A stretch of 64,000 nucleotides of DNA, from positions 39,094-103,093 of the forward strand of contig CAJUHM010000001.1 in the NCBI GenBank assembly GCA_910586475.1, read 5' to 3'. The translations under genes and the position numbers were made by a program. Source of the DNA: an uncultured Muribaculaceae bacterium (GTDB lineage: Bacteria > Bacteroidota > Bacteroidia > Bacteroidales > Muribaculaceae). The notes beneath the pieces are model-generated. The model saw nothing but the letters and a program-made list of their open reading frames with translations. It was not told the origin of the DNA and did no database searches. Positions within the stretch are counted from its first letter, which is position 1. The number at the start of each line of letters is the position of its first letter. This document shows, one piece after another, positions 8,761 to 17,687 of this stretch.

Positions 8761-9651
8761 ATGACCGAAAGCCACAAAGCCGGTTTTGTCAACATTGTCG
8801 GCAATCCGAACGTCGGAAAATCAACGCTGATGAACGATCTCGTCGGCGAACGAATAAGCATAATAACATCAAAGGCACAGACAACGCGCCATCGAATTAT
8901 GGGCATTGTCAACGCGCCGGACTATCAGATCGTTTTTTCGGATACGCCCGGAGTCCTCAAACCGAAATATAAACTCCAGGAAAGCATGCTCGACTACTCC
9001 GAGGGTGCGCTGACCGATGCCGACGTGCTGCTCTATGTCACTGACGTTGTCGAGGATCCGACAAAAAACGCTGAATTCCTTGCTCGTGTGGCCCGTGAGA
9101 CGGTGCCGGTGCTGCTCGTGATCAACAAGATCGACCTTCTGCGCGATCAGTCGCAGCTTGAAGAGATCGTCGCAAAATGGAAAACGCTGCTTCCCGCAGC
9201 CGAAATTTTCCCGACCTCGGCGCTTGAGCATTTCAATGTCAAGTCGATCATGGACCGTATTCTCGAGCTGCTGCCCGAGTCGGCCCCTTATTTCGGAAAG
9301 GATGCTCTGACCGACAAACCTGCAAGATTTTTCGTCACGGAGATCATCCGCGAGAAGATTCTGCTGAACTATCAGAAAGAGGTGCCCTACTCGACAGAAG
9401 TCATTGTCGAGAAGTTCGACGAGAAGGAGGGTGCGATCCATATTATGGCGGTTGTCTATGTCGAGCGCGATTCCCAGAAGGGAATTCTGATCGGCAAAGG
9501 GGGCGCTATGCTGAAGAAAGTGGGGACACAGGCCCGCAAGGATATTGAAACCTTTTTCGGCAAGAGAGTCTTTCTCGAACTGTTTGTCAAAGTCGAGCCG
9601 AACTGGCGCAACCGCGAGAACAAGCTGAAAGCGTTCGGATATATAGAATAA
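8761..9651 (+). CDS. era: GTPase Era
   Basis: An essential GTPase that binds 16S rRNA near its 3' end during 30S maturation. The G1 loop GNPNVGKST, G3 DTPG and G4 NKID are all present in the first 130 residues, and a KH domain with the GKGG loop (near 245) closes the protein. The 296-aa length is typical. der follows after 25 bp, probably cotranscribed. Confidence 0.96.
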   Translation: MTESHKAGFVNIVGNPNVGKSTLMNDLVGERISIITSKAQTTRHRIMGIVNAPDYQIVFSDTPGVLKPKYKLQESMLDYSEGALTDADVLLYVTDVVEDPTKNAEFLARVARETVPVLLVINKIDLLRDQSQLEEIVAKWKTLLPAAEIFPTSALEHFNVKSIMDRILELLPESAPYFGKDALTDKPARFFVTEIIREKILLNYQKEVPYSTEVIVEKFDEKEGAIHIMAVVYVERDSQKGILIGKGGAMLKKVGTQARKDIETFFGKRVFLELFVKVEPNWRNRENKLKAFGYIE

Positions 9652-9676
9652 AACTAACCACAGGAAATAATAGTAA

Positions 9677-10993
9677 ATGTCACAACTCGTAGCCATAGTC
9701 GGACGTCCTAATGTCGGGAAGTCCACTCTTTTCAACCGTCTCACCCGAAGCCGTACCGCAATCGTGGACGATACTGCAGGCACCACCCGCGACCGCCAAT
9801 ATGGCCGTGTCGACTGGAACGGCCGCGATTTTTCAATCGTCGACACCGGAGGCTGGGTCGTGAATTCGGATGATATTTTCGAATCGGAAATCAACAAGCA
9901 GGTCCATCTCGCAATTGAGCAGGCCGATGTGATTCTTTTCGCTGTCGACGCCATGAACGGTGTGACCGACCTTGACGATCACGTGGCCGAGATTCTGCGT
10001 AAATCGCGCAAGCCGGTGATTCTTGTCGCCAATAAGGTCGACAGTTCCGACTGGCTCTACAATGTCCCCGAGTTCTATTCTCTGGGTCTTGGCGAGCCCT
10101 ATCCTGTTTCGGCCGTCAACGGCTTCGGCACAGGCGACCTTCTCGATGAAGTTGTCAAGAAACTGCCTGAGACAGACAGTGAGGAGGAGGAGCTCGACGA
10201 TATTCCGAAGTTTGCGATCGTCGGCCGTCCGAATGCCGGCAAATCGTCGATTGTCAACGCTTTTATCAGCGAGGAGCGAAATATCGTCACCGATATTGCC
10301 GGAACAACGCGCGACAGTATCTACACGCGCTACAATAAGTTCGGTTTCGATTTCTATCTTGTCGACACAGCCGGCATCCGTAAAAAGACAAAGGTCAATG
10401 AGGATATCGAGTATTATTCCGTGATCCGTTCGATCCGTGCGATCGAGGCTGCCGACGTCTGCATTCTGATGATCGACGCGACCCGCGGAATCGAATCGCA
10501 GGATGTCAGCATCTTTTCGCTCATCCAGCGCAACAAGAAGGGGCTTGTGGTCTGCGTCAACAAGTGGGATCTTGTCAAGGACAAATCGGAAGTGGCGATC
10601 AAGTATTTCCGCGACACAATCCGCAACCGTTTCGCTCCCTTCACAGACTTCCCGATCATTTTCGGGTCGGCTCTGACGAAACAGCGCATCTACAAAGTGC
10701 TTGAGACCGCGGTCGAGGTCTACAGAAACCGTAAGAAGACAATCCCGACCTCTCAGCTCAACACAGTCATGCTCGAGGCCATTGCGGCCTATCCGCCCCC
10801 TGCAAACAAGGGAAAATATGTCAAAATCAAATATGTCACCATGCTCAAGGGTGCGCCGATTCCGACATTTATCTTCTTCTGCAATCTTCCGCAGTGGGTC
10901 AAGGAACCCTATCGCCGTTATCTCGAAAACAAGATCCGCGAGAACTGGGATTTCACCGGAACGCCGATCAATGTCTTCATGCGTGAAAAATAA
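9677..10993 (+). CDS. der: GTPase Der (EngA), double G domain
   Basis: A 50S subunit assembly GTPase unique in having two tandem G domains. The first has GRPNVGKST at 9-17, DTGG and NKVD; the second has GRPNAGKSS near 181, DTAG and NKWD; a KH-like domain closes the protein. The 438-aa length is canonical. The gene ends the rightward run and faces the leftward sialidase gene across a shared terminator. Confidence 0.97.
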   Translation: MSQLVAIVGRPNVGKSTLFNRLTRSRTAIVDDTAGTTRDRQYGRVDWNGRDFSIVDTGGWVVNSDDIFESEINKQVHLAIEQADVILFAVDAMNGVTDLDDHVAEILRKSRKPVILVANKVDSSDWLYNVPEFYSLGLGEPYPVSAVNGFGTGDLLDEVVKKLPETDSEEEELDDIPKFAIVGRPNAGKSSIVNAFISEERNIVTDIAGTTRDSIYTRYNKFGFDFYLVDTAGIRKKTKVNEDIEYYSVIRSIRAIEAADVCILMIDATRGIESQDVSIFSLIQRNKKGLVVCVNKWDLVKDKSEVAIKYFRDTIRNRFAPFTDFPIIFGSALTKQRIYKVLETAVEVYRNRKKTIPTSQLNTVMLEAIAAYPPPANKGKYVKIKYVTMLKGAPIPTFIFFCNLPQWVKEPYRRYLENKIRENWDFTGTPINVFMREK

Positions 10994-11014
10994 TCCGGAT
11001 CAACCCGGACAGAA

Positions 11015-11060
11015 AAAGATCAGTGGCTGCACACAAAGAGGATGGCAGCCACTGATCTTT
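11015..11060. terminator. Bidirectional terminator between der and the sialidase gene
   Basis: A perfect 16-bp inverted repeat (11015-11030 with 11045-11060) has A's on its left and T's on its right arm ends, so it can serve both converging genes. Confidence 0.9.
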
Positions 11061-11087
11061 TATGATCTGAAGTGTTGTCGGCCGGGA

Positions 11088-12251
11088 TCAGTTGCCAAGA
11101 ATTTCCGAAAGCGGAATGGTGTTGAACCAGAAGCGGTAGCCTGAGCTGTGGGTGTCGTCGACGTCGTGGACGCCCTCTTCGGTGACGATGCCGACAGATT
11201 TGCCGTCGGGCATCAGTGTCATCGAGGAGTAGGCCGCCGGACCGTGCATCACCAGATGGCTGACGGGCCATGTTCTGCCGTTGTCATAGCTGGCGTAGAT
11301 CGTTATGTTGCTTCGCCACGGACCGGCCGGGAGAGACTGAAGCAGGACATCCTTGCCGTTGTGCCGGACTCGGATGATGTCGCCGTTGCATCTGATGTCG
11401 GTCAGGTCATTGTAGTCCTCGAGTTCTTTCCAGGTGACGCCTTTGTCCTTCGAGATGGCGAATTTGCGGTTTGATTTGAAGCGTGCGCGGATGCTCATGA
11501 GCAGGTTCCCGTCGGGGAGCTCGACGATTTTCGATTCGTCGCCATCGAGGGTGGCTGGAGTCTTGCTGGCTTTCCATGTCTTGCCGCTGTCGTCGCTGTA
11601 GATCGCGTAGCAGGGGAACGGATCGACTCCGTCCTGACGGGTCACGAGAACGAACATCAGACGGCCGTTTTTAAGCTGCACGGCGCGTCCCGAGGAGGCA
11701 AAAGCGGCCGTCAGTTTGATCGGCTGTCTGCCGTCCGGGTCAGTTGTGAATATCTGGGAGGAGATGTCGACCGGTTTTTCCCATGTCTTGCCTCCGTCGC
11801 GGCTGCGCGAGACGCTTGTGTGGCTCGGAGATGAATCCCAGAGTCCGTTGCCGTGGGAGGATATGACGATCAGGTCGCCCGATTTCCGGTCGTAGACAAT
11901 CGCCGGGTCGCCGTAGCCGCCGATTTCGTCATGCTCGGCAACTGTAATATATGGCCCCCATGTTCTTCCTCCGTCGGTGCTTCTGCGGGCAACGACGTCG
12001 ATTCGTCCCGGCAGGTCACCGAGTTTGTCAATGCGTTTGTCGCCGACAACGATGATAGTGCCGTCGGGGAGGGTCTCAATTGCGGGAATGCGGTAGAATT
12101 GCGAATCATAATCGCCTTTGTTCATTACGAGCGAGCGGATCGAGCCGTTGCTGTCATAGCTTACCGGAGTCTGCGCTGCAAGGCTCATTCCGGAAGAAAT
12201 GGTGGCGATGCAGAATGCCGCAGAAGTCAGAAGTCGAGTGATTGGTTTCAT
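11088..12251 (-). CDS. GH33 exo-alpha-sialidase
   Basis: It releases terminal sialic acids from host glycans. A signal peptide covers about residues 1-25. The six-bladed propeller shows the YRIP motif (Arg54), five Asp boxes of the form SxDxGxTW at 91, 150, 219, 267 and 321, the acid/base candidate Asp85, Glu239, Tyr341, and the arginine triad Arg54, Arg255 and Arg313. At 387 aa it is a single-domain enzyme with no carbohydrate-binding module. The gene follows the RelA/SpoT homologue by 86 bp on the same strand. No sialic-acid uptake or catabolism gene is adjacent, so the freed sugar may be used elsewhere or the enzyme may only uncap glycans. Confidence 0.93.
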   Translation of the reverse strand: MKPITRLLTSAAFCIATISSGMSLAAQTPVSYDSNGSIRSLVMNKGDYDSQFYRIPAIETLPDGTIIVVGDKRIDKLGDLPGRIDVVARRSTDGGRTWGPYITVAEHDEIGGYGDPAIVYDRKSGDLIVISSHGNGLWDSSPSHTSVSRSRDGGKTWEKPVDISSQIFTTDPDGRQPIKLTAAFASSGRAVQLKNGRLMFVLVTRQDGVDPFPCYAIYSDDSGKTWKASKTPATLDGDESKIVELPDGNLLMSIRARFKSNRKFAISKDKGVTWKELEDYNDLTDIRCNGDIIRVRHNGKDVLLQSLPAGPWRSNITIYASYDNGRTWPVSHLVMHGPAAYSSMTLMPDGKSVGIVTEEGVHDVDDTHSSGYRFWFNTIPLSEILGN

Positions 12252-12336
12252 GGATGTGAATGTAACAGAGGTGGTTTTTTTGTAGGAAGGAAAAGTGCTG
12301 TCGGGAGCCTGGTGGTCGAAGAAGAGGCCGGAGCTC

Positions 12337-14223
12337 TCAGCAGGTGTGGGGCGCGCGTTTGACGGTGTCGACGCCCGGAATGGCTGAGATGTGGTGCATG
12401 ATCGACTGGAGTTCGTTGAACGAGTGGACTCCGAGCGAGATCGTGCATGTCACGATCGAGTCGAGTGTGTCGGTGTTGAAAGAATCCATCGAGAGTCCGA
12501 GCTGGTTGGTGATGCAGTCGACCAAATCGATGAAAAGATGGAAGCGGTCTACGGCTGTGACTACGATTGTCTCGGGATAGAGCGTGTTGTCGGCTTCGTA
12601 GTTGACCGAAACGATGTTGTCGCCCCATTGTGATGCGAGTCTGATTGCTGTCGGGCAGTCGCGTTTGTGGACCGTTATTTCGCCTGTTTCGGGATCGCTG
12701 AACCCGACGACCTCTTCGCCGGGTATCGGGTTGCAGCAGCTGCAGCGGGAGAAGTCTTTGCGCGGACGTGTCTCGAGGTATTCTGAGATGAATTGCTTCG
12801 CCTTATAGGTGACGCAGCTGCTGAGCCACTCTTCGGTCGGTCCGGCCTCGGAATCGGTGAAAACTTCGACGACGTCGCCGCGATGGAGGCGAGCCTTGAC
12901 CGATGCGAGAAAGTTGTTGATTCGCGCATAGCGTGCGTGCAGTCCGATTTCCGGCGAGATTTCGAACGCGAAATCGAGCACGGTGGCTTTCTGTGGCATC
13001 ACTACGGGCTGGCCCGTGGTTGTGAATGTCATTATGTCGTCGTTGTAGAATGTCGTGACGATCTTGTCGATGAATTCGGTTCCCGAGTCTGACTGTGTGA
13101 CCAGATCGCGGAGGACTTCACGGAATTTTTCGATCCATCGCTGGATATTGTCTTCGGTCCTGTCGGCCACGCATCCGAGCTGAGAGTCTCGGATCATGCG
13201 TTCGGAGCTGATGTGGACCTCCTGCCACCGTCCGAAATCGGCGAGCAGTTTGACGTGGAAGCTCTGATAGCCGTTTTCTTTCGGCGAATCAATGTAGTTG
13301 GTGATTCCGCCCGGTTTTTCTTTGAAATGGCTTGTCAGGATCGAATAGATTTTGAGGACCATATCCTTCTCTTCGGCAGGCGTCGCGCTGGGGAGTGAAA
13401 AGATGACGTCGGTGAAATGGCGGTATTTGAGGTGGTTGAAGTCGTCGCCGAATTTTGCCATCTTCCGCCATACGCTGTAGGGCGCGCGATATTCGACTTT
13501 GACTTCGGTTTTGATCCCTTCGGCCAGCAGGGTCGAATGGATCTGCGAGCAGAATCGGGCGAGACGCTGTCGCTGCATCTCTTCGTCGTTGTCGATGAGG
13601 GTGCGGAGCTCCGCATATTCATGTGGGCAGCGGAACCGGAAGCTTAGGTTCTCAAGTTCGGTCTTGACATGGTAGAGTCCCAGTCGGTTGGCGAGCGGTG
13701 CATAGAAATAGTCGGTTTCACCCGCGATTTTCATCTGTTTGTCGGGGCGCATCGACGAGAGTGTGCGCATGTTGTGGAGCCTGTCGGCCAGTTTTATGAG
13801 CATCGCGCGGATGTCATACTGGAACGATTCGAGCATCTGTCGGAAATTATCGACCTGCTTGGTCGATTTGTAGTGGTCGGATTTGCGCTTGGTCAGCACA
13901 TTGACCAGAAAGGCCACGTCGGGTCCGAAGCGGTTCTCGATGTCTTCGACCGTGTAGTCGGTGTCTTCGACGACGTCGTGGAGAAATGCCGCCATGACGG
14001 GATTGGCGTCGAGCATGAGTTCTTCGGCCGCGATATTGGCAACGGCAATGGGGTGGAGAATGTAAGGCTCGCCGGTCTTACGTTTCTGGTTGGCGTGGGC
14101 AAGGCGTGCGAGTTCGAAGGCGTTTCGGATCCGCTGAAGCTCTTCAGGGGTTGTCCGCTTTGCCATGACATCGAAAACATGGTCGGCACGCTTGTTTATG
14201 AGCTGTTCGTAATCTTTTTCCAT
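12337..14223 (-). CDS. Long RelA/SpoT homologue, hydrolase-type with decayed synthetase
   Basis: RSH proteins make and break (p)ppGpp. The HD hydrolase half is intact by motif: RKTGEPYILHP (His57), HDVVEDT at 82-88 and LADRLHN at 145-151. In the synthetase half (about 240-345) the fold motifs persist (YSVWRKM, NGYQSFH, Glu336), but the segment that normally reads D-L-x-A-x-R is KYRHFTDV (266-273). The catalytic Asp position is therefore Tyr or Arg, and the Arg of the usual EIQIRT is Ser. A TGS domain (about 394-458), a Cys-rich zinc finger (Cys494, 496, 497, His519, Cys523) and a C-terminal ACT domain follow. At 628 aa it is about 100 residues shorter than classical Rel. I infer a ppGpp hydrolase. 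A promoter lies at 14257-14288. Confidence 0.88.
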   Translation of the reverse strand: MEKDYEQLINKRADHVFDVMAKRTTPEELQRIRNAFELARLAHANQKRKTGEPYILHPIAVANIAAEELMLDANPVMAAFLHDVVEDTDYTVEDIENRFGPDVAFLVNVLTKRKSDHYKSTKQVDNFRQMLESFQYDIRAMLIKLADRLHNMRTLSSMRPDKQMKIAGETDYFYAPLANRLGLYHVKTELENLSFRFRCPHEYAELRTLIDNDEEMQRQRLARFCSQIHSTLLAEGIKTEVKVEYRAPYSVWRKMAKFGDDFNHLKYRHFTDVIFSLPSATPAEEKDMVLKIYSILTSHFKEKPGGITNYIDSPKENGYQSFHVKLLADFGRWQEVHISSERMIRDSQLGCVADRTEDNIQRWIEKFREVLRDLVTQSDSGTEFIDKIVTTFYNDDIMTFTTTGQPVVMPQKATVLDFAFEISPEIGLHARYARINNFLASVKARLHRGDVVEVFTDSEAGPTEEWLSSCVTYKAKQFISEYLETRPRKDFSRCSCCNPIPGEEVVGFSDPETGEITVHKRDCPTAIRLASQWGDNIVSVNYEADNTLYPETIVVTAVDRFHLFIDLVDCITNQLGLSMDSFNTDTLDSIVTCTISLGVHSFNELQSIMHHISAIPGVDTVKRAPHTC

Positions 14224-14256
14224 TGTCGATAAAGTGAGGAGTGAAACAATTATTTA

Positions 14257-14288
14257 CAAATATACGCATTTTTTTTTGTTTCTCCAAT
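14257..14288 (-). promoter_or_regulatory. Promoter of the RSH gene
   Basis: On the minus strand ATTG (14285-14288) and TATATTTG (14257-14264) are 20 bp apart, a full Bacteroidota promoter 33 bp before the start codon. Confidence 0.65.
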
Positions 14289-14344
14289 TTGCATTTCGCT
14301 TTTATCGACTCATTTTCTTGCGATTCGGCAGCGACGCTCCGTGG

Positions 14345-14800
14345 TCAGGCGTCGATCGTTTTCGCGTCGTTGATGATCGGCTCCATCAGAGTGTCGACAT
14401 TGTAGACGGGAAGGGGATAGTTGGCAAGGAAGCTGTTGGATGTGCGGAGGGCGAGCATTCCGCGCAATGCTCCGAGTGCGACGCTGAACATCAGTCTGAT
14501 GACGTGGGCGTCGACGATGATCTCGTTTTTCGTCAACGTTGCGTCCGGACCGCGGAGTTCGAAATCGGCGCCGACGGTGTAGTCGAGCAGGTGGCGGCAC
14601 ATCTGCGACCGGAATGTCGTGTAGCGGGCCGTCAGCGACAGATGGATTATGTGGCTTCCTGTGTGATGGGCAAAGTCCGACATCAGTTTGACGTCGACGG
14701 GAGTGCCTTCGAAGCGCATCATTTCCCAGCGGTAGAAATGGGTGCGGTCACGGTCTTCTTCAATGTTCAGCAGTCGGATGTCGAGCTCTTGTGATTCCAT
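14345..14800 (-). CDS. Small SecB-like protein, hypothetical
   Basis: A 151-aa protein with no signal peptide or membrane segment. It reads as alternating beta strands (residues 30-95) followed by a helical stretch and the C-terminal LANYPLPVYNVDTLMEP. That pattern resembles the end of SecB and SecB-like chaperone families, where a PL-P turn precedes a short helix. I infer a SecB-like fold; the function is unknown. It lies between the type IX secretion genes and the RSH gene on the same strand, 98 bp after gldN, so it might belong to the secretion transcript or stand alone. Confidence 0.6.
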   Translation of the reverse strand: MESQELDIRLLNIEEDRDRTHFYRWEMMRFEGTPVDVKLMSDFAHHTGSHIIHLSLTARYTTFRSQMCRHLLDYTVGADFELRGPDATLTKNEIIVDAHVIRLMFSVALGALRGMLALRTSNSFLANYPLPVYNVDTLMEPIINDAKTIDA

Positions 14801-14898
14801 ATATTATTTGAATTAGATATGGAATAACAACGGAGCTGAGCGGCTAAATGTTCCGCGCGGGGACTGCCGCCGCGGATGCCTGCATGGCCGTCAGAGGG

Positions 14899-16032
14899 CT
14901 ATTTCTTGCGGTTTCTGACGCTACGGGTGGCGGCTGCGGGGGCAGATTTGGGTTTGGCTGTCTTTGCTTTCTTAGCTTTCTTCGCTTTGACGGTCGCTGT
15001 GCGTTTAGCTTTTGTTGCGCCGCGTTTTGTCGTGGTCCGCTTGACGGCAGCGGGCGCAGCCTGCTGTGTTGAGTCTGACTGCAGGGTCAGGGCTTCTTCA
15101 GCGGCTTTGTTTTCGGCGGCTTCCCGGCGGGCGTGGAGTTCTTCAAGCGATGGAACCCAGAGCTTGCGTTCGAAGCTGTCGAGCGATGCCTGAATGCTGT
15201 CGCGTGCGTGCTTGAGCGATTCTGCGTCGGGATACATCTGGACCATCGACTGGTTTTTGAGGTTGCGGGTCTTTATGATGTCACCGTCGTAGAGCCCGAG
15301 AAGAAAAAAGTCGTCGTAGGTACACGACGGGAGGTTGTTTTCGTCACTGATGAAAATGTTTTGTGTCGACATATATGGGCGGAGATCGTCGAATCTGACC
15401 CAGAACATCGGATATTTCAGCGGTTCCATGCCCCATTCGTCGGAACGGTGGAGGACCGGACAGACTGCTTCGATGACGGTGCGCAGGCGGTTGGTGCGTT
15501 TGTCGAATTCGTAGCGCTCGATGATGTAGTAGGAAAGGACCTCGTCGGCAGGGACGTTGGCTTCTTCTACCGTAAATCGCTGGCGTTTGTCGGTGCTTCC
15601 CTTGGCGGGAGTGTATTCGATATGGAAACGCTCAAGGACATCCTTGGGAGTCAGTGCGTACTGGTCGGTGAAGATTTCGCGTCCGTCGAGATACTGATAG
15701 ACCTTCAGCTTTCCGTCGGCAACGAGGCGCAGAATCGTTCGGAAGAGATTTTCCTCTCCGTTGAGGGGCGGCTCGGGGAAATAAAGTGGGGCGTTGGCCG
15801 GTTTCGATAGGTCGAGCTGACGGTAGATGACTCTCATCCATGAAAGGTCGGCGTCTGAGACCTGCGGAGTGGTCATCCGCTGCTGCATGCGGGTGGTGAT
15901 TCCCGGGTTGCTGTCGCGCGAATCGTTTTTGCGCGAGCCTTTGCGCATGGTGGCTGTGCTGTTGTCCTGAGCCGCAGCTTCGATGCAACAGATTGCCGAT
16001 ATGGCGATAATCAGTATTTTAAGGAGTTTCAT
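14899..16032 (-). CDS. gldN: Type IX secretion protein GldN/PorN with basic tail
   Basis: GldN (PorN) is a periplasmic partner of the outer-membrane lipoprotein GldK/PorK; together they form the large ring of the type IX secretion system. A signal peptide spans residues 1-21. The GldN core runs from about 60 to 300 with recognisable segments (GKLKVYQYLDGREIF, MFWVRFDDLRPY, LYDGDIIKTRNL). Residues 331-377 are a lysine/alanine/threonine-rich tail, histone-H1-like and low in complexity, which is not part of the core family. It is the last gene of gldK-L-M-N and starts 67 bp after gldM. Confidence 0.9.
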   Translation of the reverse strand: MKLLKILIIAISAICCIEAAAQDNSTATMRKGSRKNDSRDSNPGITTRMQQRMTTPQVSDADLSWMRVIYRQLDLSKPANAPLYFPEPPLNGEENLFRTILRLVADGKLKVYQYLDGREIFTDQYALTPKDVLERFHIEYTPAKGSTDKRQRFTVEEANVPADEVLSYYIIERYEFDKRTNRLRTVIEAVCPVLHRSDEWGMEPLKYPMFWVRFDDLRPYMSTQNIFISDENNLPSCTYDDFFLLGLYDGDIIKTRNLKNQSMVQMYPDAESLKHARDSIQASLDSFERKLWVPSLEELHARREAAENKAAEEALTLQSDSTQQAAPAAVKRTTTKRGATKAKRTATVKAKKAKKAKTAKPKSAPAAATRSVRNRKK

Positions 16033-16099
16033 AATCGATTTGCAGGAGTTCTGTGAGAGTAGTGGATGGGAGTCTGTTGTGGATTCGGATCGGTCTGTG

Positions 16100-17668
16100 T
16101 CAGTTGATCAGGATTTCCATCGGCGAGAGGGTCCTTTCGACTCCGTCGGGGCCTTTGGCCTTGATTCGTGATATGAAGAAGCGTTTTCCTCGGCCGAGGC
16201 GTTTGATTGCCTCTTTCTGGCGTTCGGAGAATGCCGCGCCGGCCGATACTTCAGGAATGGCGTTGCCCATTGAGTCGAAAACGATCATTTCGAAGCTCAG
16301 CACCTGAAACTGGATGTCGAGCAGTCCGTCGTCGATTGCTGCCTTGAGGCCACCGGCACCGGCAACAGCCTGTTTGCCGATCGGTTTGCCTCCTTTGTAG
16401 CGGTCTGTCCCGATTGCCAGATAGGGAGTCGGATCGGGCAGTTTTCTTACGCGGAAGGTGTGAGTGGCGATGTTCTGACGGCGACCTTCGACTTCAGCGG
16501 TGACGGTGATGGCCGCGTCGGTGCCGATGTTTGCGGGACGTGCGGTCCAGAGGTCTCCGTTGCGGGTGAGCGTTCCGTTGGTCATGGAGGCCTGGACCGC
16601 GCTTTGTGGCATGCCCGGAACAGATATGCTGATCGGATTGTCGATGCCGGCATAGAGCACGTTCATCATCGTTGCCGAAACGGTTGCGTAGGGGTCAATG
16701 ACCGTATAGGAGGATGTGAAGGGATGTTTGGTGACAGAGCCGTCGGGGTGGGGCACTTCGATGTGGCCCGAGTAGTTGAAATTGCCTGAAGATCCGGCAA
16801 CGAATTCATAGTGGCCGTTGGCGATGGGGCGTCCTCCGACATAGATTGTCGGGCGGGAGGCTGTGTCGACGGCTGCGAGAACGATGTCGGCGCTGTAGCG
16901 GCCACCGCGGATGACCATTTTGGATTCCGGAACGACGAATGCGTTCAGTTCGTTGGCGATCATTTCCGATCCGGTTATCTCGGCGATCGATTTCCCCTGG
17001 CTCAGCGCGGCGATCGAAAGAAGTGCCTCGCCTTCGGCATAGCGGATGTCGTTCTGGAGTTTGGTCAGAAGTGTTATGGCGGCGACTGCCGGCTGGCGGT
17101 CGAATTTAGCTTCTTCCCATGACTGGGCGACAAGCATTCCCTTGCGCTGGAACGGTTGGGTCGACAGTGCGGAGTTGACGCTGGCGCGGCGTGTCGGGTC
17201 GACCACTATTTTCTCGACCGTTGTCCGGAACCGGTCGACTTCGGCCCGGAGAGCTGAGCCACGCATTGTAGCCGGTTCGAGCATGATGACGGAGGCGGCC
17301 TCCATGTCGTCGCGGTTCTGAATGTCGTCGATCGTGCCGCCTGCGCCGTCAGCTTCGCGGACAATCGCGAGCTTGAGCGAGTCGATGAGCGAGTAGAGCC
17401 GGGCCGAAGCGCTGCGCACAGAGTCGGCTTTTGACATCCAGGCGTTCATGGCTGTCGGATCGTCGGCCGCGAGATTCTTCAGCTCCGAGTAGATTGCGGC
17501 GTTGCGCCGGTTGACTGTCACGTTGGTGCGCGCCAGTCCGTCCTCGACCTGCATGAAGCCGTCGAGAACGTCGCTCGAGACATTCAGAGCGAGCATTGCG
17601 GTCAGAACGATGTACATCAGGTTGATCATCTTCTGACGAGGCGAGAGCCGAGCGTTGGATTGGGCCAT
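16100..17668 (-). CDS. gldM: Type IX secretion motor protein GldM/PorM
   Basis: GldM forms, with GldL, the inner-membrane rotary motor that powers type IX secretion (and gliding where present). One transmembrane helix sits at residues 14-33 (INLMYIVLTAMLALNVS) after a short cytoplasmic SPRQK stretch. The rest is a long periplasmic rod of four domains in the family. The 522-aa length is normal. It starts 19 bp after gldL. Confidence 0.93.
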   Translation of the reverse strand: MAQSNARLSPRQKMINLMYIVLTAMLALNVSSDVLDGFMQVEDGLARTNVTVNRRNAAIYSELKNLAADDPTAMNAWMSKADSVRSASARLYSLIDSLKLAIVREADGAGGTIDDIQNRDDMEAASVIMLEPATMRGSALRAEVDRFRTTVEKIVVDPTRRASVNSALSTQPFQRKGMLVAQSWEEAKFDRQPAVAAITLLTKLQNDIRYAEGEALLSIAALSQGKSIAEITGSEMIANELNAFVVPESKMVIRGGRYSADIVLAAVDTASRPTIYVGGRPIANGHYEFVAGSSGNFNYSGHIEVPHPDGSVTKHPFTSSYTVIDPYATVSATMMNVLYAGIDNPISISVPGMPQSAVQASMTNGTLTRNGDLWTARPANIGTDAAITVTAEVEGRRQNIATHTFRVRKLPDPTPYLAIGTDRYKGGKPIGKQAVAGAGGLKAAIDDGLLDIQFQVLSFEMIVFDSMGNAIPEVSAGAAFSERQKEAIKRLGRGKRFFISRIKAKGPDGVERTLSPMEILIN

Positions 17669-17687
17669 TTTTCTGGAGAGTGGATTG

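Noticed and set aside
8869..9954. Antisense reading frame spanning era and the start of der
   Set aside because: It crosses two well-supported genes and shows no family signal.
12248..12628. Minus-strand frame overlapping the end of the RSH gene
   Set aside because: An Arg/His-rich out-of-frame shadow; the RSH ACT domain explains the same bases.
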